From Acinetobacter sp. NIPH 2699 (GTDB taxonomy: Bacteria > Pseudomonadota > Gammaproteobacteria > Pseudomonadales > Moraxellaceae): 64,000 nucleotides of DNA. How positions within the stretch are numbered: the first letter of the stretch is position 1; each line of letters begins with the position of its first letter. The notes beneath the pieces were generated by a model. That model was given only the letters and a program-made list of their open reading frames with translations. It searched no databases and was not told the origin of the DNA. The stretch is taken from NCBI RefSeq assembly GCF_022549355.1, contig NZ_JAKZGL010000005.1:1-64000 (forward strand), in the 5' to 3' direction. Shown in pieces: positions 24,667-34,435 of the stretch. The position numbers were made by a program, and so were the translations under genes.

Positions 24667-25383
24667 ATGAGCCAAGAAGAAAAGTTACCGAAAATTTTAA
24701 TCGTAGAAGATGATGAGCGTTTAGCACGCTTAACACAAGAGTATTTGATCCGTAACGGTCTAGAAGTTGGGGTTGAAACTGATGGTAATCGTGCGATTCG
24801 TCGCATTATCAGTGAACAACCAGATTTAGTTGTGCTGGACGTGATGTTGCCAGGCGCGGACGGTTTAACTGTTTGTCGAGAAGTGCGACCTCATTATCAT
24901 CAACCGATTTTGATGTTGACAGCGCGTACTGAAGATATGGACCAAGTCCTTGGCCTAGAAATGGGTGCGGATGATTACGTTGCTAAGCCTGTTCAACCAC
25001 GTGTGTTATTGGCTCGTATCCGTGCTTTGTTGCGTCGTACCGACAAAACGGTTGAAGATGAAGTTGCACAACGTATCGAGTTTGACGATCTTGTGATTGA
25101 TAATGGTGGTCGTTCAGTGACCTTAAATGGTGAGTTGGTTGATTTCACTAGTGCTGAATATGATCTATTGTGGTTGTTGGCATCGAATGCAGGTCGTATC
25201 TTGTCTCGTGAAGATATTTTTGAGCGCCTACGTGGTATTGAGTACGATGGTCAAGACCGTTCAATTGATGTTCGTATTTCTCGTATTCGTCCAAAAATTG
25301 GTGATGATCCAGAAAACCCGAAACGTATTAAAACGGTACGTAGTAAAGGGTACTTATTCGTTAAAGAAACCAATGGGATGTAA
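24667..25383 (+). CDS. bfmR: BfmR, OmpR-family response regulator
   Basis: BfmR is 238 residues, read from ATG 24667 (MSQEEKLPKILIVEDDERLA), which matches the known start and has AGGGGC upstream; the frame opens earlier at 24613. The receiver domain (residues 8-125) has acidic pocket EDD, phospho-acceptor D58 in LVVLDVMLPGADG, T/S in MLTARTED and K in VAKPVQP. The winged-helix DNA-binding domain (140-235) ends in RIKTVRSKGYLFV. In Acinetobacter BfmR controls envelope stress responses, pili, biofilm and capsule. bfmS follows after an intergenic hairpin. Confidence 0.97.
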   Translation: MSQEEKLPKILIVEDDERLARLTQEYLIRNGLEVGVETDGNRAIRRIISEQPDLVVLDVMLPGADGLTVCREVRPHYHQPILMLTARTEDMDQVLGLEMGADDYVAKPVQPRVLLARIRALLRRTDKTVEDEVAQRIEFDDLVIDNGGRSVTLNGELVDFTSAEYDLLWLLASNAGRILSREDIFERLRGIEYDGQDRSIDVRISRIRPKIGDDPENPKRIKTVRSKGYLFVKETNGM

Positions 25384-25390
25384 AATTCAG

Positions 25391-25427
25391 CCCCTCCTCT
25401 TTTAATAAGGGAGGGTTTCTCTTTTTT
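25391..25427 (+). terminator. Hairpin with T-tract between bfmR and bfmS
   Basis: ccctcc (25392-25397) pairs with ggaggg (25410-25415) and is followed by a T-rich run (tttctctttttt). It looks like a leaky terminator that could set the bfmR to bfmS expression ratio. Confidence 0.55.
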
Positions 25428-25468
25428 GACAAGGAGAAGTTGTTGAATAACTTGGAATCATTTCCCTT

Positions 25469-27109
25469 ATGGTGAGTCGAGTACTGAAGAACAGCATATT
25501 CTTGCGAATTTATGCTGGATTGGTCGTTTTGGTGGTTGTTGTTGCCGCATTTTGTTATTTGCTGGTACAAATCATTAACTATCAACGTGCGCAAGAATAT
25601 CGTGAGTCTCTCACGGATGGTATTTCCTACGTAATTAGTGAGGGGGTATCTCGTCAACCAGAAAAACAACAAAAATTAGATTGGATTTCCGATGCATCCG
25701 ACTTGTTGGAATTGCCCATCTATTATGTAGATGCAGCGCGAGTCGAACTTTCTCGAACTGAAAAGAAACGTATCGCTGAGCAAAAGTCGGTGGTTCGTTA
25801 TGATGCAAATAATGGCGTCGGTTATATCATTATTGGTCTGAAAGATGATCCACAGCATTTCCTCTATATAAAAGTCGATAAACTTGGCGAACGTCAAATG
25901 AAGGCGCTGCCTATTTTTGTTTTGGATTATTTGATTTTTTATCCAGGGCAGGAGCGGGAGTATTTAGAGAAAATTAAAGAGCACTTTTATTATCCAATAG
26001 AAATTTTAGATATTCGAGACATTAACTTAGACTCAGAACAGATTGGTCGGTTGCGTCAAGATCAAAGTGTGTTGTTGTATAAAGACAGTGCCAGCATACG
26101 GGGCACAACCATTTCGATTGTTTCACCGATGCCAAATCACCCAGCACGCGTTTTGCTACTGGGTCCAGTGCCAATGTTTAATTGGATGCCTTTTCAGCTT
26201 TCAGCAGGTATTACCCTATTTAGCTTATTCTTATTGAGTTTAGGTGTGTATGGATTGATTTTGCCTTTAGAGCGCAAAATTCGTCAGGTACGCCATGCTT
26301 TGAATAAGATGAAGTCGGGTGATTTGTCCCTGCGTGTACCGATTGAAGGTACGGATGAAATGGCAAACTTGGCATCCAGTTATAATAATATGTCAGACCA
26401 TATCCAGCGTTTGATCGAAGCACAACGAGAATTAATGCGAGCGGTCTCGCATGAGCTTAGAACACCCGTGGCGCGAATTCGTTTTGGGATGGAAATGTTG
26501 GCTGAGGAAGATGATTATAATTATCGTATTCAGCAAGTTGATATGATTGATAAGGATATCGAAGCACTGAATACCCTGATCGATGAGATTATGACTTATG
26601 CCAAACTTGAACAGGGTACACCATCCTTAGATTTTGAGGAGATTATACTGGTTGAAGTGCTTGATCAGGTGGCAATGGAAACGGAAGCACTCAAAACCCA
26701 AAAAGAAATTGAGTTGATTGCACCATCGTTAGTGCTAAAAGTAGATGCTGAACGTCGTTATTTACATCGTGTGGTGCAGAACCTCGTTGGAAATGCAGTG
26801 CGTTATTGTGATCACAAGGTGCGTATTAGTGGTGGGGTTCGTGAAGATGGTCATGCTTACGTTTGTGTGGAGGATGATGGTCCGGGTATCCCTGAGCAAG
26901 AACGAGCACGAATCTTTGAGGCTTTTGCACGTTTAGATGATAGCCGCACCCGTGCTTCTGGTGGTTACGGTTTAGGCCTATCGATTGTGAGTCGTATTGC
27001 GTACTGGTTTGGTGGTGATATTCTTGTTGATCAAAGCCCAAACTTAGGGGGAGCACGTTTTACGATGACGTGGCCTGCTAAGCGTTATAAGCAAGTGTTA
27101 AAGAAATAA
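25469..27109 (+). CDS. bfmS: BfmS, membrane sensor histidine kinase
   Basis: This is a 546-residue kinase partner of BfmR. A first membrane segment (about residues 10-35, AGLVVLVVVVAAFCYLLVQI), a periplasmic sensor domain of about 200 residues and a second segment (about 250-270, ITLFSLFLLSLGVYGLIL) lead into a HAMP region. The dimerisation domain has the phospho-histidine in MRAVSHELRTPVARIRFG, and the catalytic domain shows N (LVGNAVRY), G1 (EDDGPGIP) and G2 (GGYGLGLSIV) boxes. In A. baumannii BfmS restrains BfmR output. A clear terminator follows. The start codon context is weak, so the true start could differ by a few codons. Confidence 0.95.
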   Translation: MVSRVLKNSIFLRIYAGLVVLVVVVAAFCYLLVQIINYQRAQEYRESLTDGISYVISEGVSRQPEKQQKLDWISDASDLLELPIYYVDAARVELSRTEKKRIAEQKSVVRYDANNGVGYIIIGLKDDPQHFLYIKVDKLGERQMKALPIFVLDYLIFYPGQEREYLEKIKEHFYYPIEILDIRDINLDSEQIGRLRQDQSVLLYKDSASIRGTTISIVSPMPNHPARVLLLGPVPMFNWMPFQLSAGITLFSLFLLSLGVYGLILPLERKIRQVRHALNKMKSGDLSLRVPIEGTDEMANLASSYNNMSDHIQRLIEAQRELMRAVSHELRTPVARIRFGMEMLAEEDDYNYRIQQVDMIDKDIEALNTLIDEIMTYAKLEQGTPSLDFEEIILVEVLDQVAMETEALKTQKEIELIAPSLVLKVDAERRYLHRVVQNLVGNAVRYCDHKVRISGGVREDGHAYVCVEDDGPGIPEQERARIFEAFARLDDSRTRASGGYGLGLSIVSRIAYWFGGDILVDQSPNLGGARFTMTWPAKRYKQVLKK

Positions 27110-27148
27110 TAAGTAATACTCTTAAATATAGACGATGGGTTATAACAA

Positions 27149-27178
27149 AAAGCCAAAGCGTAATTTGCTTTGGCTTTA
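27149..27178. terminator. Terminator after bfmS
   Basis: agccaaagc (27151-27159) and gctttggct (27167-27175) form a perfect 9-bp stem flanked by A and T runs, serving bfmS and probably the convergent gene. Confidence 0.85.
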
Positions 27179-27208
27179 TCGTATGCATTTGAAATGTACA
27201 GCGTTGAT

Positions 27209-27565
27209 CTATTCCTGTAGAGAGGAGTCAGGTTCGATTAAGGGGCGACCTGATTTTAAACTTTGTAAGGCATCTTTATTAAAATCAACCAACAACGAAT
27301 TGTTTTTAACGTCGATTTTATAGCTTTGGATGAGTCGTTCATCTCCATTTATGGTTTCTACTCGATAAGCATCTGCAATATTAAGAATTCCTTCAAGATT
27401 TGTTGTGGTTGACGCAAAATCTTCTCTAAATACTTCGTAAATATCCCTTAAATCGAAAATTGCGTTATCTGCATCTGGATGTTTTCGGACGTAGTTCTCA
27501 ATATGGCGCATGAGTAATTGTGAAAAAAAGAAATAATCTGAGTCGTGTGCGAATTTTAGATGCAT
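27209..27565 (-). CDS. Hypothetical protein (118 aa)
   Basis: This is a soluble, acidic 118-residue protein, starting MHLKFAHDSDYFFFSQLLMR, with no motif or signal peptide that I recognise. A helical first half (HIENYVRKHPDADNAIFDLR) is followed by beta-like segments (QSYKIDVKNNSLLVDF). It lies convergent to bfmS with a shared terminator and ATG preceded by AAGGAG. It is probably a conserved Acinetobacter gene of unknown function. Confidence 0.7.
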   Translation of the reverse strand: MHLKFAHDSDYFFFSQLLMRHIENYVRKHPDADNAIFDLRDIYEVFREDFASTTTNLEGILNIADAYRVETINGDERLIQSYKIDVKNNSLLVDFNKDALQSLKSGRPLIEPDSSLQE

Positions 27566-27658
27566 ATTTTTTCTCCTTGTTTTCTCTTTTCAGAATACCG
27601 ATGTCTTTATCAAATAGTGTATAAAGTTAATTAAAGCATGTGGCTGAATTGCAACATA

Positions 27659-29074
27659 TTATGTCGAAATGACAACTTGGTTTCTTCCTTGTCGCTTGGC
27701 TTGATAGAGCGCATCGTCCGCTTGTTTAAATAAATACTCAATTGAATGTTGGTTTTCTGCTGTACAAATATATAGACCGATACTGAGCTGAATAAAGAAA
27801 TGTTGTTGTTGATCTAACTTGATCGGGGTTTGGCTCATTCTTTGGCGAATCTGCTCAGCACAATCATAAGCTGCTTGGGGGCTGATATCTGTCATAAAAA
27901 CGGCGAACTCTTCACCCCCTAAGCGTCCAAGTAGATCATTGGGTCTTAAAAGGGATTGAATGGTCTGAACACAGCTCTGTAATGCATGGTCTCCGATCTG
28001 ATGACCATAGTTATCATTGACCTGTTTAAAATGATCAATATCTAACATGAGAAAAGCCGTCGTTTGTGCTGAGCTTGTTGCTTGTTGTAGTAGTTGTACG
28101 GATTGAAGAAATTGTCGCCGTGTCAAACTTGAGGTCAATTCATCGTGGGCAATGGTGTGTTGTAGCTCTTGAATGAGATTGGATCGCACCATGTTAATGC
28201 TCGACACCGTTAGTGGCGCAATGGTCATCATAATCAGCCCAAGACGAATTGAAATGGTATTGTTTAGATATTGGTTTGGATAAAGTAATAAATAGTTTTG
28301 GGAAACATGGTGAATAATAAATGCACAGCTTATTGAGGTGATAATTGCCACTGAAAAATGGGGGTATCTCAGCGCACACCAAATCAATGGCGCAATAGGA
28401 TAGAGTAATGAGCCAGGACCAGCATCGTAGTAAGCAATTGCAATAGAAAAAATCACAGCGAATACAGGTAAGCTTTCTTCAACAGTTTGGGTCTTAAATG
28501 CTTTGAGTTGTTGTTTGAATTTGGTCAGATGAGGGGCGCTGAGTATTGCGGGTAACAGCAATAAAGCATTTTGAATTTCTGCGGTAAACCAGTAGCCAAA
28601 ATCAATCGCAAATGAATCTAGGGAAAATTTGGTGTTAAAGTAGGGGAGCGTCATTGCGGCAAATGATGAGCTCGACAATCCACCGATACAGCAAAAACTA
28701 AATAAAAATAAATAGAAATAGCCTTGATGCATTGAGCGAATAAAGGCGTTAAATTTTATGTAGAGGGCAAGTGTGGTGAGCACATAGAGTAAGTTGGCAG
28801 AGGTTAGACAAACATTGAGTAGGAATGGTGTATCTTGTAATGTATCAGCAAGTAAATAACCTACAATCGCACCAATAAAACTGATCGGATGGCGTGTCTG
28901 TGGAAAGCGAATCAGTAAACCTAAAAGCACTGAATTGGCAGGCCAGAACGAAGCAAGAAAGTTGAGTTGTCGCGTTGCAATACCGAGTAAGCAACACAAA
29001 AAAATCACACCCGTAAATATTAAAAATAATTGGAAAAGCGACAGCGGCTTTAATGCTACTCTTGATTGAGCCAT
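27659..29074 (-). CDS. Membrane diguanylate cyclase (MASE1-GGDEF)
   Basis: This 471-residue protein has about eight N-terminal membrane segments (residues 15-300) of the MASE1 type (ASFWPANSVLLGLLIRFPQT) and a C-terminal GGDEF domain (about 310-470). The active site is GGEEF in LGRLGGEEFAVFM, which supports cyclic-di-GMP synthesis. An RxxD inhibitory site (RPND) sits five residues upstream, so product feedback is likely. It is a single gene located between bfmRS and the nuo operon. The trigger sensed by the membrane part is unknown. Confidence 0.9.
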   Translation of the reverse strand: MAQSRVALKPLSLFQLFLIFTGVIFLCCLLGIATRQLNFLASFWPANSVLLGLLIRFPQTRHPISFIGAIVGYLLADTLQDTPFLLNVCLTSANLLYVLTTLALYIKFNAFIRSMHQGYFYLFLFSFCCIGGLSSSSFAAMTLPYFNTKFSLDSFAIDFGYWFTAEIQNALLLLPAILSAPHLTKFKQQLKAFKTQTVEESLPVFAVIFSIAIAYYDAGPGSLLYPIAPLIWCALRYPHFSVAIITSISCAFIIHHVSQNYLLLYPNQYLNNTISIRLGLIMMTIAPLTVSSINMVRSNLIQELQHTIAHDELTSSLTRRQFLQSVQLLQQATSSAQTTAFLMLDIDHFKQVNDNYGHQIGDHALQSCVQTIQSLLRPNDLLGRLGGEEFAVFMTDISPQAAYDCAEQIRQRMSQTPIKLDQQQHFFIQLSIGLYICTAENQHSIEYLFKQADDALYQAKRQGRNQVVIST

Positions 29075-29470
29075 TCTGACGCGTTTCCTTCAGGATCTTG
29101 GTCGCACTATTATATAAATTTTGTTTAAATTTTCATCATAAATTTGTATTAATGCAATGATTTAGTGCAAGCTGCAATAATTGCGAGCATGGACAGCAGA
29201 TCGCGATAGTTTTTGGTACATAAATAAAGAAAAAAATGATTAACATGCTATGTTTGATTTGTTAATTCGATTTCTAGGGGTGAATTAACAGTGATCTAGG
29301 ATATATCTGTAAATTTAAGGACAAAATCATCCGAAAGACTAAAGCGCTTCAACTAGCATGAGAAATTAGAAATCAGGTACAATTGGCGGAATTAATTTTG
29401 TGTTTGGTGTATTTGAAGGCCAATACATACATTCTTTGTTAAAAATAGGCCTGCCAGGAGTTATCCCCGC
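29075..29470. promoter_or_regulatory. Upstream region of the nuo operon
   Basis: These 396 non-coding bases lie between divergent genes and must contain the main nuo promoter. A -10-like tacaat occurs near 29377, about 90 bp before nuoA, but no good -35 precedes it. I see no clear regulator site. Confidence 0.4.
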
Positions 29471-30022
29471 ATGAGTGCCATTACTCCATACGATTGGGCG
29501 ATTATTGCCTTCGTGATCGGCGTTACATTTCTTTGCGTTTTTATGCTGACCGTTCCTTTACTCCTTGGGGGTAAAGCTTGGGGACGTGCCAAGCAAGAAC
29601 AGTTTGAGTCAGGTGTAGTAAGTGCGGGCGGTGCTCGTATTCGCTTGTCAGCCAAGTTCTATCTCGTTGCGATTTTCTTTGTGGTTTTTGATTTAGAAGC
29701 CCTCTATCTCTATGCATGGGCAACCTCTGTGCGTGAAGTCGGTTGGGTTGGTTTTACCGCTGCCGCAGTGTTTATTTTAGTGTTACTTATTGGTTTGATT
29801 TACGAACTGTCAACAGGTGGACTTAATTGGGCACCTTCAGATCGTCGTAAAGCGGCTGGTATTAAAACTAAGATTGGTTCGCCAAACATGAATATCGCTG
29901 ACATTACTCGATTCAATAACATTGAAGAATTAGTTATTGATCCTACTGGTCAAATTCCAGCGCAGTCTTCTGGTCGTGTTAAGTCTAAAACACCGACTAC
30001 CTCATCATCTGAACAGGAGTAA
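29471..30022 (+). CDS. nuoA: NADH-quinone oxidoreductase subunit A
   Basis: NuoA (183 residues) is a three-span membrane subunit of complex I at the joint with the peripheral arm. Spans lie near residues 10-32, 65-85 and 92-115. The conserved FESG (EQFESGVVSAGGARIRLSAK) and FDLEALYLY segments are present. It is longer than E. coli NuoA through a soluble C-terminal tail of about 50 residues. First gene of nuoA-N; RBS CAGGAG. Confidence 0.96.
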   Translation: MSAITPYDWAIIAFVIGVTFLCVFMLTVPLLLGGKAWGRAKQEQFESGVVSAGGARIRLSAKFYLVAIFFVVFDLEALYLYAWATSVREVGWVGFTAAAVFILVLLIGLIYELSTGGLNWAPSDRRKAAGIKTKIGSPNMNIADITRFNNIEELVIDPTGQIPAQSSGRVKSKTPTTSSSEQE

Positions 30023-30028
30023 GTCGGG

Positions 30029-30706
30029 ATGAAATATACTTTAACCCGTGCGAATCCGGATGCCGATCAATATCCATTACAAGATCGTCAAATCGTAACT
30101 GATCCACTTGAGGAAGAAGTCAATAAAAGTGTGATGATGACACGTCTTGAAGATGTGTTGCATACCGCAGTGAACTGGGGGCGTAAAAACTCGTTGTGGC
30201 CATTTAACTTTGGTACATCTTGCTGCTATGTCGAGTATGCAACCACACTCACGGGCGTACATGATTTATCTCGTTTCGGTGCAGAAGTTATTCGTGCTTC
30301 ACCGCGTCAGGCCGATTTGATGATTGTTGCAGGAACGTGCTTCGTCAAAATGGCGCCTGTAATTCAACGCTTGTATGAACAAATGCTTGAGCCTAAATGG
30401 GTCATTTCAATGGGTGCTTGTGCTAACTCTGGTGGTATGTACGACATCTATTCTGTGGTTCAAGGTGTAGACAAAATTATTCCTGTTGATGTGTACATCC
30501 CAGGTTGTCCACCGCGTCCAGAAGCATTAATCCAAGCCTTAATGTTATTACAAGACCAAATTCAACTTGAGCGCCGCCCACTTTCAGCCGTAATTGGTGA
30601 TGATCTTCAGCCTGTGTATAAGCCAAAGATGATGCCAGAACGCGACCGTAAAAATGCTGAACGTATTGCGGTGAAAAACTTGCGCTCTATGGATGAAATT
30701 AAATAA
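30029..30706 (+). CDS. nuoB: NADH-quinone oxidoreductase subunit B
   Basis: NuoB (225 residues) binds the terminal 4Fe-4S cluster N2 that hands electrons to quinone. The ligand cysteines are visible in [18 protein letters not shown] and IPGCPPRPE. It follows nuoA by 6 bp. An 86-bp gap separates it from nuoCD, the longest gap inside the operon. Confidence 0.97.
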   Translation: MKYTLTRANPDADQYPLQDRQIVTDPLEEEVNKSVMMTRLEDVLHTAVNWGRKNSLWPFNFGTSCCYVEYATTLTGVHDLSRFGAEVIRASPRQADLMIVAGTCFVKMAPVIQRLYEQMLEPKWVISMGACANSGGMYDIYSVVQGVDKIIPVDVYIPGCPPRPEALIQALMLLQDQIQLERRPLSAVIGDDLQPVYKPKMMPERDRKNAERIAVKNLRSMDEIK

Positions 30707-30792
30707 TTTTTGAAGATGAGTTTTTGACATATCTGATGGATATGGTCATCTAAAAAATTGCCAGAATTTGTATTGAATAGGAAGCCAAGCCA

Positions 30793-32580
30793 ATGGCTGA
30801 AACTGACATTGCTATGCCAGAGTCAACACCAGTTGATTCACGCCCAGCATTTGCAATCGTAGAAGAGCTCAAAACCAAATTTGGTGAGAACTTCTACGTG
30901 CAGGCGACTTTTGAAGAGTTTCCAACGGTCTGGGTTGAGCGCGCACGCGTGCAAGAAGTCCTTATGTTCTTACGTAAAGTAGAACGTCCTTATGTCATGC
31001 TGTTTGACTTATCAGCGATGGATGAGCGTTTACGTGTTCATCGTGATGGTTTACCTGCATCTGACTTCACTGTGTTTTACCATTTACTTTCACTTGAGCG
31101 TAATAGTGATATTCGTATCAAAGTGGCTTTGAATGAAAATGATTTAAAACTTCCAACAGCGACCAATATTTGGCCAAATGCAAACTGGTACGAGCGTGAA
31201 GCGTACGATATGTTCGGGATCAATTTCGAAGGGCATCCAATGCTGCGTCGTATTTTGCTACCAACCTATTGGGAAGGTCATCCGTTACGCAAAGAATATT
31301 CTGCCCGAGCGACAGAATATACACCGTATATGCAAGACCAAGCTAAGCAAGATTTCGAACAAGAACACTTACGCTTTGTACCCGAAGACTGGGGTCTAAC
31401 ACGCGGCAACGCTGATGAAGACTTCATGTTCCTGAACTTAGGTCCTAACCATCCATCTGCGCACGGTGCATTCCGTGTGGTGCTACAGTTGGACGGTGAA
31501 GAAGTGAAAGACTGTGTACCTGATATTGGTTATCACCACCGTGGTGTGGAAAAGATGGCTGAACGTCAAACATGGCATTCATTTATCCCTTATACCGATC
31601 GTGTTGACTACTTGGGTGGTTGTGCGCAAAACATGCCTTATGTGATGGCTGTAGAGCAAATGGCAGGCATCAAAGTTCCTGAACGTGCTCAAGTGATTCG
31701 GGTCATGTTGAACGAATTGTTCCGTATCAATAACCACTTATTATTCTGTGGTACGGCGATTCAGGATGCGGGTGGTATGACCCCTGTATTCTATATGTTC
31801 GCAGACCGTCAAAAAGTCTATGACATCGTTGAAGCAATCACGGGTTACCGTATGCACCCAGCATGGTTCCGTATTGGTGGTACAGCACATGACCTTCCAA
31901 ACAACTGGCAAAAACTTGTTAAAGAGTTGCTAGAGTGGATGCCGAAACGTTTAAATGAGTACTACACCGCAGCGCTTAAAAACTCGGTATTTATCGGTCG
32001 TACCCGCAATGTTGCACAATACGATGCAAAATCTGCGTTGGCTTGGGGTGTGACTGGTACGGGTTTACGTGCCACAGGTATTGATTTTGATGTACGTAAA
32101 TATCGTCCATACAGTGGTTATGAAAACTTCGATTTTGATATTCCACTGGAATACGAAGGTGATGCCTACGCACGCGTACTGGTTCACTTCCGTGAGATTA
32201 CGGAGTCACTAAAAATTATTCAACAGTGCTTGGATAATATGCCTTCTGGTCCATATAAAGCGGATCATCCATTGGCTGTTCCACCACCAAAAGATAAGAC
32301 ATTACAAGATATTGAAACCTTGATTACGCACTTCTTGAGCGTGTCATGGGGTCCTGTGATGCCTGCGGGTGAGTCATCGTTTATGACTGAAGTGGTGAAA
32401 GGTGCGAGTACTTATTATTTGACTTCAGATAAGTCAACCATGAGTTACCGTACCCGTATCCGTACGCCGACATTCACTCACTTACAGCAAATGCCTTCAG
32501 TGATTAATGGTAGCTTGGTCTCGGATTTGATCATCTATTTGGCAACCATTGACGTGGTTATGGCTGACGTGGATCGCTAG
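30793..32580 (+). CDS. nuoC: NADH-quinone oxidoreductase subunit C/D fusion
   Basis: This 595-residue fusion has the 30-kDa (NuoC, residues about 20-190, with ERE-YDMFGI-F-GHP-L-R) and 49-kDa (NuoD, about 205-595) subunits in one chain. The D part has GPNHPSAHG and the conserved [12 protein letters not shown] near the quinone cavity. Fusion of C and D is normal in Acinetobacter, Pseudomonas and enterics and is often labelled nuoC or nuoCD. It forms the quinone-binding module with NuoB. Confidence 0.97.
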   Translation: MAETDIAMPESTPVDSRPAFAIVEELKTKFGENFYVQATFEEFPTVWVERARVQEVLMFLRKVERPYVMLFDLSAMDERLRVHRDGLPASDFTVFYHLLSLERNSDIRIKVALNENDLKLPTATNIWPNANWYEREAYDMFGINFEGHPMLRRILLPTYWEGHPLRKEYSARATEYTPYMQDQAKQDFEQEHLRFVPEDWGLTRGNADEDFMFLNLGPNHPSAHGAFRVVLQLDGEEVKDCVPDIGYHHRGVEKMAERQTWHSFIPYTDRVDYLGGCAQNMPYVMAVEQMAGIKVPERAQVIRVMLNELFRINNHLLFCGTAIQDAGGMTPVFYMFADRQKVYDIVEAITGYRMHPAWFRIGGTAHDLPNNWQKLVKELLEWMPKRLNEYYTAALKNSVFIGRTRNVAQYDAKSALAWGVTGTGLRATGIDFDVRKYRPYSGYENFDFDIPLEYEGDAYARVLVHFREITESLKIIQQCLDNMPSGPYKADHPLAVPPPKDKTLQDIETLITHFLSVSWGPVMPAGESSFMTEVVKGASTYYLTSDKSTMSYRTRIRTPTFTHLQQMPSVINGSLVSDLIIYLATIDVVMADVDR

Positions 32581-32592
32581 GGGTAAACGATA

Positions 32593-33102
32593 ATGATGAT
32601 TTTGACTGATAAAAAACCTCGTGTGAATGTTGAAGGGATTTTGACTGCTGAAGAAATCCATGACATTGAACATCACATTGATCACTATCCATACCCACGT
32701 GCAGCATCACTTGATGCGCTCAAGTGCGTACAACGCCGTAATGGCTGGGTAGATGATGCGCAAATGAACGCGATTGCACAATTGCTGAGCATGAGTGTGG
32801 CTGATTTAGAAGGTGTTGCAACGTTCTATAACCGCATCTATCGCCAGCCTGTTGGCCGTCATGTGATTTTATTGTGTGATTCGATTGCGTGTTTCTTGAT
32901 GGGTGCAGAAACTTTGGCAGAGGCGTTTCAGCGTGAGCTGGGCATCCAGTATGGACAAACCACCGAAGATGGTCGTTTTACCTTGCTGCCAATTTGTTGT
33001 TTAGGCAACTGTGACAAAGGTCCAACTTTAATGATTGATGAAGATACCCACGGTTTAGTGGACGTGTCATCGGTCAAACAGTTATTGGAGAAGTATGTAT
33101 GA
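32593..33102 (+). CDS. nuoE: NADH-quinone oxidoreductase subunit E
   Basis: NuoE (169 residues) carries the 2Fe-2S cluster N1a next to NuoF. The four ligands are in LLCDSIACF and [10 protein letters not shown]. The N-terminal helical bundle ends in [16 protein letters not shown]. Its last codon region overlaps nuoF by 4 bp, indicating coupled translation. Confidence 0.96.
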   Translation: MMILTDKKPRVNVEGILTAEEIHDIEHHIDHYPYPRAASLDALKCVQRRNGWVDDAQMNAIAQLLSMSVADLEGVATFYNRIYRQPVGRHVILLCDSIACFLMGAETLAEAFQRELGIQYGQTTEDGRFTLLPICCLGNCDKGPTLMIDEDTHGLVDVSSVKQLLEKYV

Positions 33103-34424
33103 ATACTGAACCAAAACCAATCTATGGCGACGGTAACCCAGAAACGCATCCACTGACTTGGCGTTTGAGTAAGCAAGAATACGTGCGTGCTGCTGATGAG
33201 TACGAAGCACTTGAAGGCTATGCAGGCTTTAAAAAAGCCTTGAGCATGCCACCAAAAGACGTGCTTGAAGTGATTAAAGCTGCAACGGTAAAAGGCCGTG
33301 GTGGTGCAGGTTTCCCAGCAGGAATTAAATGGTCATTGATGGCACCAAATGATGGTGGCCCTCGTTATTTGATCTGTAATGCCGATGAAATGGAACCGGG
33401 TACCTTTAAAGACCGTTTGTTGATGGAAAAACTTCCACATCAATTGATTGAAGGTATGCTGATCGCAGGTTATACCCTAGAAGCGACACATGGTTATATC
33501 TTCATTCGTGGTGAGTATGTCGAAGCTGCTCAATACTTAAATGAAGCATTAGCGCAAATCCGCGCCAAAGGTTACTTGGGTGAAAATATCCTCGGTACTG
33601 GCTGGAACTTTGAGATGCATGTTCACACAGGCGCAGGACGTTATATCTGTGGTGAAGAAACTGCATTGATTAACTCGCTTGAAGGTCGTCGTGCCAATCC
33701 ACGTACTAAACCACCATTCCCGCAAGTTGCAGGGGCATGGGGGCGTCCGACGATTGTCAACAACGTTGAAACCTATAACAACTTACCAGCGATTATGCTG
33801 CGTGGTCCTGAATGGTATATCAACCTGTCAGCGCACAAGTCTAAAGATCCAGGCACTAAGATCTACGGTGCATCAGGTAAAGTGAAATTCCCTGGACTTT
33901 GGGAACTGCCATTTGGTACGACTGCACGTGAAGTGATTGAAGATCATGCGGGTGGTATGCGTGATGGTTTAACCCTGAAAGCATGGCTACCGGGTGGTGC
34001 ATCGACAGACTTCTTGGCTGCTGAACACATTGATTTACCAATGGATGCAGAAAGCATTATGAAAGCGGGTTCTCGTTTAGGAACGTGCTTGCTGATGGTG
34101 GTTGATGAAACCCAATGTATGGTTTCAGCGACTCGTAATTTAGAAGAATTCTTTGCGCGTGAATCTTGTGGTTTTTGTACACCATGTCGTGATGGCCTGC
34201 CTTGGGCTGTTAAAGCATTGAAAGCACTTGAAGATGGTAAAGGGAAGATGGAAGACGTTCAACATCTATCTGAACTCACTAAAAAGTTGTGGATCGGTAA
34301 GACTTTCTGTGCCCATGCACCGGGTGCGATGGAGCCACTGATGGGCGCATTAAAATATTTCCGCCATGAGTTTGAAGCAAAGGTTAAAACCCATGCTCCA
34401 GCTCTTGACGTAGAACAAGCTTAA
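33099..34424 (+). CDS. nuoF: NADH-quinone oxidoreductase subunit F
   Basis: NuoF (441 residues) binds NADH and FMN and is the electron entry point of complex [14 protein letters not shown] and [16 protein letters not shown] form the nucleotide and flavin sites. [12 protein letters not shown], with a later cysteine (TFCAHAPGA), holds cluster N3. The start overlaps nuoE by 4 bp. Confidence 0.97.
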   Translation: MNTEPKPIYGDGNPETHPLTWRLSKQEYVRAADEYEALEGYAGFKKALSMPPKDVLEVIKAATVKGRGGAGFPAGIKWSLMAPNDGGPRYLICNADEMEPGTFKDRLLMEKLPHQLIEGMLIAGYTLEATHGYIFIRGEYVEAAQYLNEALAQIRAKGYLGENILGTGWNFEMHVHTGAGRYICGEETALINSLEGRRANPRTKPPFPQVAGAWGRPTIVNNVETYNNLPAIMLRGPEWYINLSAHKSKDPGTKIYGASGKVKFPGLWELPFGTTAREVIEDHAGGMRDGLTLKAWLPGGASTDFLAAEHIDLPMDAESIMKAGSRLGTCLLMVVDETQCMVSATRNLEEFFARESCGFCTPCRDGLPWAVKALKALEDGKGKMEDVQHLSELTKKLWIGKTFCAHAPGAMEPLMGALKYFRHEFEAKVKTHAPALDVEQA

Positions 34425-34435
34425 GGAATTCGACT

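Noticed and set aside
29541..29723. Antisense frames within the nuo genes
   Set aside because: All are shadows of strongly conserved complex I genes on the other strand.
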